64,000 bases of DNA from Treponema sp. (GTDB lineage: Bacteria; Spirochaetota; Spirochaetia; Treponematales; Treponemataceae). Shown one piece after another: positions 24,773-33,289 of the stretch. The first letter of the stretch is position 1, and every line of letters starts with the position of its first letter. The stretch spans positions 1 through 64,000 of the forward strand of contig JAFUYH010000026.1 in assembly GCA_017470605.1 (NCBI GenBank). The letters are read 5' to 3'. A program made the translations under genes and the position numbers. The notes under the pieces were generated by a model. That model did not search any database. It was not told where the DNA came from and saw nothing but the letters and a program-made list of their open reading frames with translations.

Positions 24773-26824
24773 ATGCAAAGAATTTCAAAAGTTTTCACAT
24801 TAATGGGTGCAATTCTTGCGCTCGCTTTTTGCCTTGCTTCGTGTAAGGCAAATATTGACGACGAGCCGACCATGTACACGGTCACAGTCTCATCTTCCAT
24901 TGAACATGGCAAAGTGAGCGTTGACAAGGCATCGGCAGAAGCGGGAGCGACAGTAAAACTGACCGCGACAGCCGACAGTGGCTATGAGCTGGACTCATAT
25001 AGCGTAAAGGATGCAAGCGCAAATGAGCTTACGGTTACGGACGGCACTTTCACCATGCCGAAAAGCAATGTAACCGTCAGCGCGACATTCAAGGAGACTG
25101 CGGAAACCGTAAACCAGAAAGCAGCAGCTGCGGTTATCGCAAAAATCACCGCCATCGGCACAGTCGCCTACACAGATGAAAGCAAGGCAAAAATTGACGA
25201 AGCCAGAACTGCCTACGACGCTCTTACAGAAGCACAGAAAGCATTGGTTCCGGCAGAAACGCTTGCTCTGCTGACTGCCGCTGAAACTACATACGCAGAG
25301 CTTAAAGCAGCCGCCGATTCAGGAACAGCAAATCAGAACGCGGCAGATGCGGTCATTGCAAAAATTACCGCAATCGGTACGGTCGCCTACACGGATGAAA
25401 GCAAGGCAAAGATAGACGATGCCCGCGCGGCTTATGACGCACTCACCGAAGCTCAGAAAGCACTTGTTCCGGCAGAGACGCTTAACCTGCTGACTGCCGC
25501 TGAATCTACATACGCGGAACTTAAAGCCGCCGCCGAACAGCAATCCGCAGCTCCAGAAACTGCAACCTACACAGTAAAGCACTTGCAGCAGAATATAGCC
25601 GATGACAATTACACTCTCAAAGAAAGCGAAACGAAGACTGGCACAGTCGGCCAGCCTACAGCCGCAAGCGCAAAATCTTATGAGGGATTCACGGCACAGT
25701 CAGTCACACAGGCGACAATCGCGGCGAGCGGAACGGTGGTGGAAATCAAGTACGACCGCAAGAGTTACACAGTAACATTCAACGCAAACGGCGGAAGTAC
25801 AGTTACATCACAGTCCGTGCGTTATGGAGCAACCGCAACCAAACCTGCCGACCCCACAAAAACGGCAACGACAACTACAAAATACACCTTCGCTGACTGG
25901 TATTCAGACAGCGGCCTGACGACTTTATTCAGTTTTGACACGGCAATTAAGGAAGACATCACGCTGTATGCGAAGTGGACGGAGACGGCTGTTACACCAC
26001 AAAAGACCGCAGGCAGCATCAGCTACGCCACCACGAGCGTGAGCAAGACAACCAATGACGCGGCTTTCACCAACGAGCTCACAATCGAAGGCGACGGCAC
26101 GGTAAGCTACGCTTCTGACAACACGGCGGTAGCCACCGTAGATTCAGATGGGCTAGTCACCATTGTTGGTGCGGCGGGTACAGCGACAATCACCGCTACG
26201 GTAACAGATTCCGCCTCATACACATACGCCACAAAGACTGCAAGTTATACTCTTACGGTAACTGTCGCTGTATCTAGTGTAATTATAAACAACGCTCCCA
26301 CAGAAGCCCTTTTTGTCAATTCGACGGGAACGCTTACGGCAACAGTTTCTCCCGATAACGCAACAGATAAGACTATTGTATGGTCAAGTAGTGATCCAGA
26401 TTATGTAAGTATCAATTCTGAAACTGGAGAATATACAATAATGGGGACAAAAGGATATGGTTCGGCTACCATTACGGCAACCGCAGGAGATAAAACGACT
26501 ACATGCACTATAACAGGAAAGGTTCATCATACTTCACTACAAGCTGGAGATATTATCCTTGTAGGTGAAACGATTTATACTGGTAATACATGGTATGTTG
26601 ATATTTCACCTAACACATCTTTTGCTACTAGTGCTGGAGTAATCACTTTGGTTGAGGCTGATACAAATGGTACTTTATACTATAAGTGTAGTCGTGGAAG
26701 TAATGGTACTAAACCAAATTGGACAAGCTTTAGAGTAACAGATAATACTGATGGAATCTATATAGTAAGTGGAACAGGTACACAGTCAGATAAGTTTGTA
26801 TTTGCAGTCCATACAAAGGAATAA
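24773..26824 (+). CDS. Surface lipoprotein with repeat and Ig-like domains
   Basis: 683 residues. The lipobox FCLASC gives a lipid-anchored protein. In order: a bacterial repeat-like domain (about 35-115, ending MPKSNVTVSATFK); two 68-residue near-identical helical repeats (about 118-255, each with AIGTVAYTDESKAKID and ALTEAQKALVPAETL); a MucBP-like segment; an InlB B-repeat/Flg_new domain (about 320-400, FNANGGSTVTSQSV... FADWYSDSG... LYAKWTE); and Big-2-like Ig domains (about 410-590). The unmatched C-terminus is visibly more AT-rich than the GC-rich repeat section. It is probably an adhesin or surface scaffold; its ligand is unknown. Confidence 0.88.
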   Translation: MQRISKVFTLMGAILALAFCLASCKANIDDEPTMYTVTVSSSIEHGKVSVDKASAEAGATVKLTATADSGYELDSYSVKDASANELTVTDGTFTMPKSNVTVSATFKETAETVNQKAAAAVIAKITAIGTVAYTDESKAKIDEARTAYDALTEAQKALVPAETLALLTAAETTYAELKAAADSGTANQNAADAVIAKITAIGTVAYTDESKAKIDDARAAYDALTEAQKALVPAETLNLLTAAESTYAELKAAAEQQSAAPETATYTVKHLQQNIADDNYTLKESETKTGTVGQPTAASAKSYEGFTAQSVTQATIAASGTVVEIKYDRKSYTVTFNANGGSTVTSQSVRYGATATKPADPTKTATTTTKYTFADWYSDSGLTTLFSFDTAIKEDITLYAKWTETAVTPQKTAGSISYATTSVSKTTNDAAFTNELTIEGDGTVSYASDNTAVATVDSDGLVTIVGAAGTATITATVTDSASYTYATKTASYTLTVTVAVSSVIINNAPTEALFVNSTGTLTATVSPDNATDKTIVWSSSDPDYVSINSETGEYTIMGTKGYGSATITATAGDKTTTCTITGKVHHTSLQAGDIILVGETIYTGNTWYVDISPNTSFATSAGVITLVEADTNGTLYYKCSRGSNGTKPNWTSFRVTDNTDGIYIVSGTGTQSDKFVFAVHTKE

Positions 26825-26938
26825 AATACTTCATCCTGCCGGGCTGCTGTGTGCGGCTCGGCGACAGATACGTTTATTGTATCCCTGCTTTCAACTAGCA
26901 GAACACAGTGGAGCGGATTTAGCAATTCAACTATTTTT

Positions 26939-27008
26939 CCGAAAAGCCGCAGCGTGGCTTTTCGGAACGATTTTCGGGCAGCTTCCCAAAAGGGGGAGCT
27001 GCTTTTTT
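26939..27008 (+). terminator. Tandem hairpins after the lipoprotein gene
   Basis: CCGAAAAGCC/GGCTTTTCGG (26939-26965), then GCAGCTTCCC/GGGAGCTGC followed by TTTTTT (26978-27008). Confidence 0.75.
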
Positions 27009-27072
27009 GTCATTATGCAATTTTATTGCTTTTTCATTACTTTTGTATTACATTATAAACATGGAGGCATAT

Positions 27073-27330
27073 ATGAGAACGGCAGTAATTCAGACAAGGG
27101 TTGATACAGCCTTAAAATATGATGCAGATGCTTTTTTCGAATCCATAGGAATGGATACAACAACGGCAATACGCATTTTTCTTAAGCAGACTTTAATCCA
27201 GCATAAAATCCCCTTTGAGATTGTTCAGGACAGCTCATTTTATTCTGAGAAAAATATAAAGGCTCTGGAACATTCAAAACTGCAGATGGAAAATGGACAG
27301 CATTCAATCCATGAGCTTGTCGAGGTATAA
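27073..27330 (+). CDS. RelB/DinJ-type antitoxin
   Basis: 85-residue ribbon-helix-helix antitoxin. The N-terminus TAVIQTRVDTALKYDAD and the GMDTTTAIRIFLKQTL segment match the RelB/DinJ DNA-binding fold. The C-terminal tail would mask the toxin. The start at 27073 is chosen because GGAGG (27063-27067) sits 5 nt upstream. It is followed after 2 nt by the YoeB-like toxin, the standard operon order, and is expected to autoregulate. Confidence 0.9.
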   Translation: MRTAVIQTRVDTALKYDADAFFESIGMDTTTAIRIFLKQTLIQHKIPFEIVQDSSFYSEKNIKALEHSKLQMENGQHSIHELVEV

Positions 27331-27332
27331 GA

Positions 27333-27596
27333 ATGCACAAGGATTTTTCAGATGATGCCTGGGCAGATTATACCTATTGGATAACGCAGGACAAAAAGAC
27401 GCTCAAGAAAATAAATCAGCTTCTTGCGGATATTGAGCGAAACGGAAATGATGGAATCGGTCATCCAGAGCCATTGAAAGGCAATTTAACCGGATATTGG
27501 TCTAGAACTATAGATGAGAAAAACAGATTAGTTTATAAAATTGAAGATGAACTTATAAAGATTATTCAGTGTAAAAATCATTATGATGATAAATAA
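27333..27596 (+). CDS. Txe/YoeB-type mRNA interferase toxin
   Basis: 87-residue RelE-fold ribonuclease that cleaves mRNA on the ribosome. Family residues are intact: glutamate in GHPEPLKGNLTGYWSR, arginine in the same segment and in KNRLVYKI, and the C-terminal histidine/tyrosine of CKNHYDDK. It starts 2 nt after the antitoxin stop. It looks functional. Confidence 0.92.
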   Translation: MHKDFSDDAWADYTYWITQDKKTLKKINQLLADIERNGNDGIGHPEPLKGNLTGYWSRTIDEKNRLVYKIEDELIKIIQCKNHYDDK

Positions 27597-27650
27597 AAAG
27601 TGACAATCGATTTAAAGAGGGCTTGTCTTATATACCGATTCTGTCGGTGT

Positions 27651-27730
27651 CACACGGATTGAAAAAATCTAACGATTTTTTTTCAATGAACAGAAAGTTG
27701 ATTTTGCGTTAGCAAAATCGAATCCGTGTG
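27651..27730. repeat. 80-bp cloverleaf-like palindromic element
   Basis: Outer arms CACACGGATT (27651-27660) and AATCCGTGTG (27721-27730) are perfect. Inside are two hairpins: ATTGAAAAAATC with GATTTTTTTTCAAT, and GATTTTGC with GCAAAATC. It follows the toxin-antitoxin pair. Confidence 0.75.
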
Positions 27731-27736
27731 ATAATA

Positions 27737-27912
27737 ATGGGGGCGTTGGTCGTTCGCCTGCGGCGAACTTACCGAGTTTTGTCCGCTACGCTTCCAAAAC
27801 TCGCGGAAACGAATCGGGGATTTTAAGGGGGAAAGCGAAGCGTCCCCCTTAGGAGAGGGGGTAGCGTAAGACCGCGAAGCGGGCTGGAGCGAGGGGGAGA
27901 CTTCCCCCTTTG
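27737..27912. repeat. Composite interspersed repeat
   Basis: CGTTCGCCTGCGGCGAAC, the CGAGTTTTG/CAAAACTCG core (27773-27803) and G/C-run units (GGGGGAAAGC...CCCCCTTAGG and GAGGGGGAGACTTCCCCC) are arrayed together. No coding potential is seen. Confidence 0.7.
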
Positions 27913-28020
27913 CCCTTACTTCAAATTGCTCTCAAAGAATCCCTGCAACTTGTCTTACATCAAAATCAAAAATCTGATAAAATACCATAACAACAAAGCA
28001 GATTCGATTCTTCACATAAA

Positions 28021-28147
28021 TGGAATCTCGAGAGGCTCCTCTTCGATACGCCTCTCGAGATTCCAGCGAGTTATAAGTCGCTATAATAGCGCGACTTATA
28101 ACATCGCATTTTTAGAGTTGTCTCTAAAAACTGAAGTTTTTAGAGAC
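28021..28147. repeat. Three adjacent long palindromes upstream of the MATE gene
   Basis: 16-bp arms TGGAATCTCGAGAGGC/GCCTCTCGAGATTCCA (28021-28065), 12-bp arms GTTATAAGTCGC/GCGACTTATAAC (28070-28102), and 12-bp arms GTCTCTAAAAAC/GTTTTTAGAGAC (28120-28147). A sequence related to the third unit recurs at 30803-30835. Confidence 0.8.
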
Positions 28148-28235
28148 TTCCATAAACGAGCAGCGATGAGCGTAAGTCCAGTTTTTGGAAACGCAATCGC
28201 TGCTTTTTATTTTTGAAAAAATATGTGAGGTTTTT

Positions 28236-29654
28236 ATGAAAAATTATGATTTGGGAACAGAGAAAATCGGTCAGCTTGTAAGGCATTTTTCGGTTCCATG
28301 TGTTATCAGTATGCTGGTTGCGGCTCTTTACAATATTGTGGACCAGATTTTTATAGGATGGAGTCCGGCTGGCGCTTTTGGAAATGCAGCTACAAATATC
28401 GTCTATCCTTTTACAGTTCTGGCTCTGGGGCTTTCCCTTTTAGTAGGAGACGGAGCTGCTGCAAATTTCAGTCTTGAATGGGGAAGAAATAACAAGGACC
28501 GCTCTGACAAATCTGTAGGAAACGGCTTTTTACTTCTTGTGATTTTCTCAATTCTTCTCTGCCTGGCCGGCTTTATTTTTAAATCACAAATCCTGAAACT
28601 CTTCGGAGCGAATCCGGAAGAAAAAACTTGTTATGATTTTGCCGTCCAGTATTTCACAGTAATCTGCAGCGGCTTACCCTTCTATATGATTGGACAGGGA
28701 ATGAATGCTTCAATCCGTGCTGACGGCTCTCCAAAATATGCAATGGCCTGTACCCTTGCGGGAGCAATTGCAAATCTTATCTTAGACCCGCTTTTTATTT
28801 TCGCCTTTAATATGGGAGTAAAGGGAGCGGCCATTGCAACTGTTATCGGACAGGCGCTAACTTTTGTCATGAGCATTGCCTATCTTTTCCGCGCTAAGAA
28901 TTTTAAAATCAGCAAAAAATCAATTCGCCTGGAAACTTCAATTCTTTCAAGGATTATCTCAATTGGCATGGCATCCCTCATCGTTCAGCTTTCGATTGTG
29001 GTAATCATTGCGGTGAATAACAATCTGCTTTCAAAATACGGCTATGAAACATTTGCCAGTACAGGAGTAGCATTCGGCTCGGTTATTCCTCTTGCGGTTG
29101 TGGGAATCGTTATGAAGGTTTTTGGAATTGTAGTTTCCATTGTTATTGGAATAAGTCTTGGCGGCCAGCCAATCATCGGCTTTAATATGGGAGCCGGAAA
29201 TGTGGAGCGTGTAAACGAAACAATCAGCACTATTACAAAAATTGTCCTTGCAATCGGCACAGTCTTCTTTCTGATTTTTGAACTTGCCCCAGATTTTGTA
29301 ATCTCCCTTTTTGGAAAAAGCAAGAGCCCGGAATATACCGAATATGCCCGTCTCTGCGTCCGAATCTTTTTGAGCGGAATCATCCTTACCTGCTTTATAA
29401 AATCTGCAGCCATCATGCTCCAATCCCTGGGAAAAAGTGGAAAATCCACCCTACTCGCCCTGCTCCGCGACGTAATCGTTTTTGTGCCTTCTTCAATTAT
29501 TCTGGCTCTTGTAAGTCATAATATTGTAACAATGCTCTGGGCCTCTTTAATCAGCGACGTAATATCATTCATTTTTGCCATTGCTTTTATCATAGCGGAA
29601 ACAAGAAAGATGACACAAGAACTATCTGCAAGTATCAAGGAAAAAGCATCGTGA
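28236..29654 (+). CDS. MATE-family efflux transporter
   Basis: About 472 residues with twelve predicted membrane helices, of the multidrug and toxin extrusion family (MepA/NorM-like). Family segments: FSVPCVISMLVAALYNIVDQIFIG, the GDGAAANFS region, GMNASIRADGSPKYAM and GGQPIIGFNMGAGN. It should export cationic compounds using a Na+ or H+ gradient. The start at 28236 is chosen for GTGAGG upstream. It overlaps a small downstream frame by 4 bp (GTGA). Confidence 0.93.
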   Translation: MKNYDLGTEKIGQLVRHFSVPCVISMLVAALYNIVDQIFIGWSPAGAFGNAATNIVYPFTVLALGLSLLVGDGAAANFSLEWGRNNKDRSDKSVGNGFLLLVIFSILLCLAGFIFKSQILKLFGANPEEKTCYDFAVQYFTVICSGLPFYMIGQGMNASIRADGSPKYAMACTLAGAIANLILDPLFIFAFNMGVKGAAIATVIGQALTFVMSIAYLFRAKNFKISKKSIRLETSILSRIISIGMASLIVQLSIVVIIAVNNNLLSKYGYETFASTGVAFGSVIPLAVVGIVMKVFGIVVSIVIGISLGGQPIIGFNMGAGNVERVNETISTITKIVLAIGTVFFLIFELAPDFVISLFGKSKSPEYTEYARLCVRIFLSGIILTCFIKSAAIMLQSLGKSGKSTLLALLRDVIVFVPSSIILALVSHNIVTMLWASLISDVISFIFAIAFIIAETRKMTQELSASIKEKAS

Positions 29655-29851
29655 TAGTGAATGGAAAAAATTATTCAGAAGAAATAAAGCTACTTGAAAA
29701 ACTGATTTCTGTTGCAAGAGGTAATGGATTTGAGACTTTAAAAGTATGTGTCCAAAATCTTTCAGAGCATGAAAAATATGTTTGTAAAAGAAAAGGTTTT
29801 AGAGAAGAAACTTCTTCTGATACACAGACCGTACTTTGCAAGCATATTTAA
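29651..29851 (+). CDS. Small protein resembling the end of a GNAT acetyltransferase
   Basis: 66 codons starting at GTG, overlapping the MATE stop as GTGA. KLLEKLISVARGNGFETLKVCVQN and the following YVCKRKGFRE resemble the C-terminal part of GNAT N-acetyltransferases (acetyl-CoA loop helix and terminal strand). The N-terminal half of such a domain is absent, so this is either a remnant or an unrelated small protein. It has no ribosome-binding site of its own beyond coupling to the MATE gene. Confidence 0.4.
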   Translation: MIVNGKNYSEEIKLLEKLISVARGNGFETLKVCVQNLSEHEKYVCKRKGFREETSSDTQTVLCKHI

Positions 29852-29994
29852 AATCAGGGGATGGAAAACTTCTTTCCTCAGAAGTGATTGATAACGGCGG
29901 AAACGGGCACCACGATATTCCTCCATACCTGAAAAGTCTCGGAATAGAAACTCTGATTCATGGGAACACTTTACAAGCCGGCAGTAAGAGATAA
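29851..29994 (+). pseudogene. Fragment of a NifX/NafY-type (dinitrogenase cofactor) domain
   Basis: An open frame without a start codon reads DGKLLSSEVIDNGGNGHHDI then YLKSLGIETLIHGN, the typical centre of the NifX/NifB C-terminal-like domain, before a stop. The expected GGGAYNAL continuation and the N-terminus are missing. Confidence 0.6.
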
Positions 29995-30107
29995 ACTTTC
30001 CGACATCTGAAAAAAGGTATGCAAAGATTTAGGGCATTTCCCCGCCTGCGGCGGGGAGCACCCTAAACCCCTACTGCACGGGCGATTTTCACCGCCCTCA
30101 TGCCACC

Positions 30108-30767
30108 CTATTTTTTCAAATACGCGCTGTCCACCCAAATTGCGGGCCTGTCGCCGATAATCGGGTCGTCCACATGGTGATGGCGCAGGCTGAAATTGCC
30201 CCAGGTGGCAAGATGCTCAGGCTCGGTCACACTCATGCCGTTTGAGCGCAGCCACCATGCCGCGTGTCCGTCGGTGTTGATGTAGCAGTCGTTGGCAATC
30301 GCGTATTCGGTGGGAAAGGTCTTGCGGTCGGCATCGGTGGGCATATATGTAAGGCACTCCTCATAACTCAGAAGGAAAACCTTGTCACGCGTAGGCTTTC
30401 CCACGGGAGTGTCGAAGCGGGGATTTTTGAGCGCGGAAACTTCCGTCGTCGCAATCGCTGCCTGCTCTTCCTTCGTGAATGCTGTGGTAAAGAATTTTCC
30501 GTTGAGCCAGGTGCGCAAGTCGCAGTTGTCCCAGGTGACCGCGATGCGCTTGTTGTGGAATGGCTGAGCGTCAATCACTTTGGTCGTAATCAGAAGCGTC
30601 CTGCCGTCCTTTTCGTCAAGCACCGTCCATTCAATCGGGGTGAGCTTTTTACCCGCCTTGTCCTCGTAGTAGCGGCCGAACTGCACCGTCTTTCCCTTGT
30701 CCGCTCCGAACGCAAGGCCCATCGTGGCAGCCGCAACCAGAACCGCAGCAAGAAGTGATTTTTTCAT
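30108..30767 (-). CDS. Secreted DUF6273-domain protein
   Basis: About 219 residues with a signal peptide (MKKSLLAAVLVAAATMGLAFG). The mature part matches the DUF6273 type: TVQFGRYYEDKAG and PIEWTVLDEKDGRTLLITTK, then NCDLRTWLNGKFF, and AAWWLRSNG near the end. Such domains occur in exported proteins of anaerobes; their function is unknown. The start at 30767 is favoured by GGAGG 8 nt upstream. Its GC content and codon use (GCC, CGC rich) differ from neighbours. Confidence 0.82.
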   Translation of the reverse strand: MKKSLLAAVLVAAATMGLAFGADKGKTVQFGRYYEDKAGKKLTPIEWTVLDEKDGRTLLITTKVIDAQPFHNKRIAVTWDNCDLRTWLNGKFFTTAFTKEEQAAIATTEVSALKNPRFDTPVGKPTRDKVFLLSYEECLTYMPTDADRKTFPTEYAIANDCYINTDGHAAWWLRSNGMSVTEPEHLATWGNFSLRHHHVDDPIIGDRPAIWVDSAYLKK

Positions 30768-30846
30768 AGGATTCCTCCATAAAAATAAAATGTGCTGGCA
30801 CCTCAAAAAAACGAAGTTTTTAGAGATTCCCATATATGACTTCCGC

Positions 30847-31281
30847 TCAGTTTTCTTGCGGAACCATTTTCAACAAAAGCGCGTGCAGCGTGGATTTTTC
30901 CTCATCAGAAAGTGCGCCCGTCAGCTCCGCCTCGATTTCGTTTCCGAGCGATTCCAAGTCAGCCGCTATCCGCTCCGCCTTTTTCGTGAGGCGGACGAGC
31001 TTGCTCCTGCTGTCGTCAGGGTTTTCAAGCCGCTCAATCCAGCCGCCGTTTTCAAGCCCATGCAAGAGCGAGGTGACGGTGGGATTCGTCATCGAAAATG
31101 CCTGCTCAATGTCCACTTGCCGCACCGCCTCTGGCGACTCAATGGCAAGCAGGCGCAAAGCCTTGAACTGCGAGAAAGTGAGCGCGAACGGCTTCAATTT
31201 CGCGTTCGCCAGTTTTTCCAGCTCCAGATTGATGGTCTTGATGAGAATTGCATTTTTTGTGTAGTACTTGTGGATATTCAT
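30847..31281 (-). CDS. MarR-family transcriptional regulator
   Basis: 144-residue winged-helix dimer-forming regulator. The HTH segment FSQFKALRLLAIESPEAV through MTNPTVTSLLHGLENGGWIER and the wing DSRSKLVRLTKKAE are characteristic. The start codon lies inside the first of two tandem palindromes at 31279-31314, so autoregulation is likely. The gene downstream encodes a secreted DUF6273 protein that could be a target. Its GC content is above that of the flanking DNA. Confidence 0.92.
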   Translation of the reverse strand: MNIHKYYTKNAILIKTINLELEKLANAKLKPFALTFSQFKALRLLAIESPEAVRQVDIEQAFSMTNPTVTSLLHGLENGGWIERLENPDDSRSKLVRLTKKAERIAADLESLGNEIEAELTGALSDEEKSTLHALLLKMVPQEN

Positions 31282-31314
31282 AGAACTCTATGTATTATTA
31301 CATAGGATTCTATG
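31279..31314. promoter_or_regulatory. Tandem operator for the MarR regulator
   Basis: CATAGAACTCTATG (31279-31292) and CATAGGATTCTATG (31301-31314) are two near-identical 14-bp palindromes with centres 22 bp apart, about two helical turns. Confidence 0.7.
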
Positions 31315-31579
31315 TTTTGTCAAGGATTTTGATGAATGGATAAAAAAAGCAAAGCTTGAATCGCAATTCTAGCCATTGTTATGATTATTGTAGGGTTCAG
31401 TGCCTTGAACTTGAAATTGAGCACATGACCGGTAAGCTGGTGAATGAGTCGTAAAGTTATTGATTCCTGTATCCCTTCATCCCATTTTCCAGCAGGGTCG
31501 TCGCAAACTCTATCATTTCTTCCATTTACAGAACTCTGGACTTTGTAAGCATTTTTACAAAATCCAGAATTATGAAATA
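31315..31579. other. Intergenic region, no gene recognised
   Basis: Contains a hairpin CTGGA-TTGTAA / TTACAA-TCCAG (about 31538-31574) that may terminate the aldo/keto reductase gene. Otherwise nothing is recognised. Confidence 0.4.
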
Positions 31580-32467
31580 TTACCAGGCCTTTTTCTCTTT
31601 ACTGGAATCCTGCTGCTTCTTCCGCTCTTCAACCATTTTTACGAACCATTCCACCATTGCAGGATCCTGATGACTGAAGAAAGAACTTGTTGCAGTATCG
31701 AGAGCGGTGATTTTTGCCATCTCTTCGGCAGTGAGGGTAAAATCAAAGACATTCAGGTTTTCTGCCATGCGTTCCTTGTGGGTTGATTTTGGAATAACCA
31801 CAATACCTCTCTGCAGGTGCCAGCGGAGCATAATCTGGGCTGTTGATTTTCCATGTGCGGCAGCAATTTCTTTTAACACAGGATTTTCAAAAAGACCACC
31901 ACGTCCCTCGCCAAAAGGGGCCCAGGCTTCAAGCTGAATACCGTACTTATCATTCCATTTTTTTGCCTCTATCTGCTGATTCAAAGGATGACATTCCACC
32001 TGATTCACCATAGGCTTTATGCGGTTGAAGGACGCAAACTCCACCATGCGGTCGGCATAAAAGTTGGAGATTCCGATTGCCTTTAAAATTCCTTTTTCAT
32101 AAAATTCTTCAAGAGCGCGCCATGCACCGTAAGCATCACCAAAAGGCTGATGAAGCAGCATGAGATCAATGTAATCAGTCTTGAGTTTCTTAAGCGATTC
32201 TTCCACCGACTTCTTGCACGCCTCGTAGCCGTAATGCTCAATCCAGACTTTTGTGGTAAGGAAAATATCGCCGCGCGCAATGCCTGATTTTGCAATCGCG
32301 TTCCCCACTTCCTCTTCGTTGAAATAACTCTGTGCCGTATCAATCGAGCGGTAGCCCACTTCCAGCGCATCCGAAACACAGCGTTCAGCCTCCGCTTTTG
32401 TCACCTGATACACACCATAGCCCAGCTGTGGCATCTTGATTCCGTTTGATAGTGTTACATAGTCCAT
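31580..32467 (-). CDS. Aldo/keto reductase (2,5-diketo-gluconate reductase type)
   Basis: 295-residue NADPH-dependent TIM-barrel reductase. The catalytic tetrad is visible: Asp in RSIDTAQSYFNEEE with Tyr a few residues on, Lys in LTTKVW and His in LLHQPFGD. The C-terminal VIPKSTHKERMAEN binds the cofactor phosphate. It is cytoplasmic; the substrate is unknown. AAGGAG lies 8 nt before the ATG. It lies 18 bp after the disrupted flavodoxin gene, in an ancestral flavodoxin-flavodoxin-AKR cluster. Confidence 0.93.
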   Translation of the reverse strand: MDYVTLSNGIKMPQLGYGVYQVTKAEAERCVSDALEVGYRSIDTAQSYFNEEEVGNAIAKSGIARGDIFLTTKVWIEHYGYEACKKSVEESLKKLKTDYIDLMLLHQPFGDAYGAWRALEEFYEKGILKAIGISNFYADRMVEFASFNRIKPMVNQVECHPLNQQIEAKKWNDKYGIQLEAWAPFGEGRGGLFENPVLKEIAAAHGKSTAQIMLRWHLQRGIVVIPKSTHKERMAENLNVFDFTLTAEEMAKITALDTATSSFFSHQDPAMVEWFVKMVEERKKQQDSSKEKKAW

Positions 32468-32485
32468 ATATGTCTCCTTGTTGAT

Positions 32486-33138
32486 TTATTTTCCTAACCC
32501 AATTTTTTTAAGCCATGCATCTACATCGTTCTGATTTGGATTTGTCGTGCCATAACCTTCCTTATGACTGGCAGTTGGAGTTACGTCCACAATTGCCTGA
32601 AGCGTTTCCGCGCGGTAAGTAGCCTGATAAGTGCAGAATGGAATGATTGTCTTTCCCTTAAGCGCAGCCTTGTTTTCTTCAAGGAAATGCGTCATAAGGG
32701 TTGGAGCAGTATGCGTCGCAAGCCGCAAGCGTCTTGCTTACCGAGTTTTGCAAGCAAAACTCGCAAGAGATTATCGCGAGTTTACGCAAAGCGGAAACTC
32801 GGTAAGTATCGCGTAGCGATACGACGAACTCCTACAAAAATTGTATCGTACTTAGAAAAATCAGGAGTCTTTTTTACCTGGCGGAATATACCATTATCCA
32901 GTTCTTCTTTTACAACTTCAGTACAAGGAGTGTAGCTTGTTGGATAAGCCTTTGTCGGCTCAATCTTAAAGAGTTCTCCGCCGGTAGATGAAGAAATCAT
33001 CTTTGCCATTTTTTCTGTAGTTCCGCCCCAGCTAAAGTAGAGGACGAGGGATTTTGATTTTCCCGAACCTTGAGCGAAAAGTCCGTTTGTTGCAGAAATT
33101 GCAATAAGTGCAGTTAAGATAATTGATTTGATTTTCAT
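32486..33138 (-). pseudogene. Exported flavodoxin interrupted by an interspersed repeat
   Basis: The 5' part encodes a signal peptide (MKIKSIILTALIAISATNG) and the flavodoxin start SLVLYFSWGGTTEKMAKMI to SKYDTIFVGV. A repeat of about 110 bp then introduces a stop. The 3' part resumes at APTLMTHFLEENKAALKGK and runs to WLKKIGLGK. The neighbouring intact flavodoxin has YPMWWYTFPMIIYTL at the equivalent site, so a few codons were also lost. RBS GGAG precedes the ATG at 33138. Confidence 0.85.
32720..32832. repeat. Repeat inserted in the flavodoxin gene
   Basis: Contains CGAGTTTTGC/GCAAAACTCG (32743-32763), GCGAGTTTACGC/GCGGAAACTCGG and ATCGCGTAGCGAT palindromes, the same core as the intergenic repeats at 27773, 33850 and 63968. 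Confidence 0.8.
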
Positions 33139-33159
33139 TTTTTTCTCCAAATGTTTGTT

Positions 33160-33289
33160 TGTAAAATGCGCAAGGGTATGGAGCGGTGCGAAGCAGTCTG
33201 CGATAGCAGACCGTCCATAGGTAAGCCGCGGAACACCCGACCGTCGTTTGGTGAGCGTAGCCGAACCAAACGGCGGTTGCGCCCGAATT
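33160..33289. repeat. Interspersed repeat between two flavodoxin genes
   Basis: Runs from TGCGCAAGGGTAT to GGCGGTTGCGCCC. It includes CCGTCGTTTGG/CCAAACGGCGG arms. A second copy lies at 38783-38896 beside a flavodoxin remnant. Confidence 0.75.

Noticed and set aside
27651-28147. Palindrome cluster as a CRISPR array
   Set aside because: Units differ in sequence and length and there are no regular spacers.
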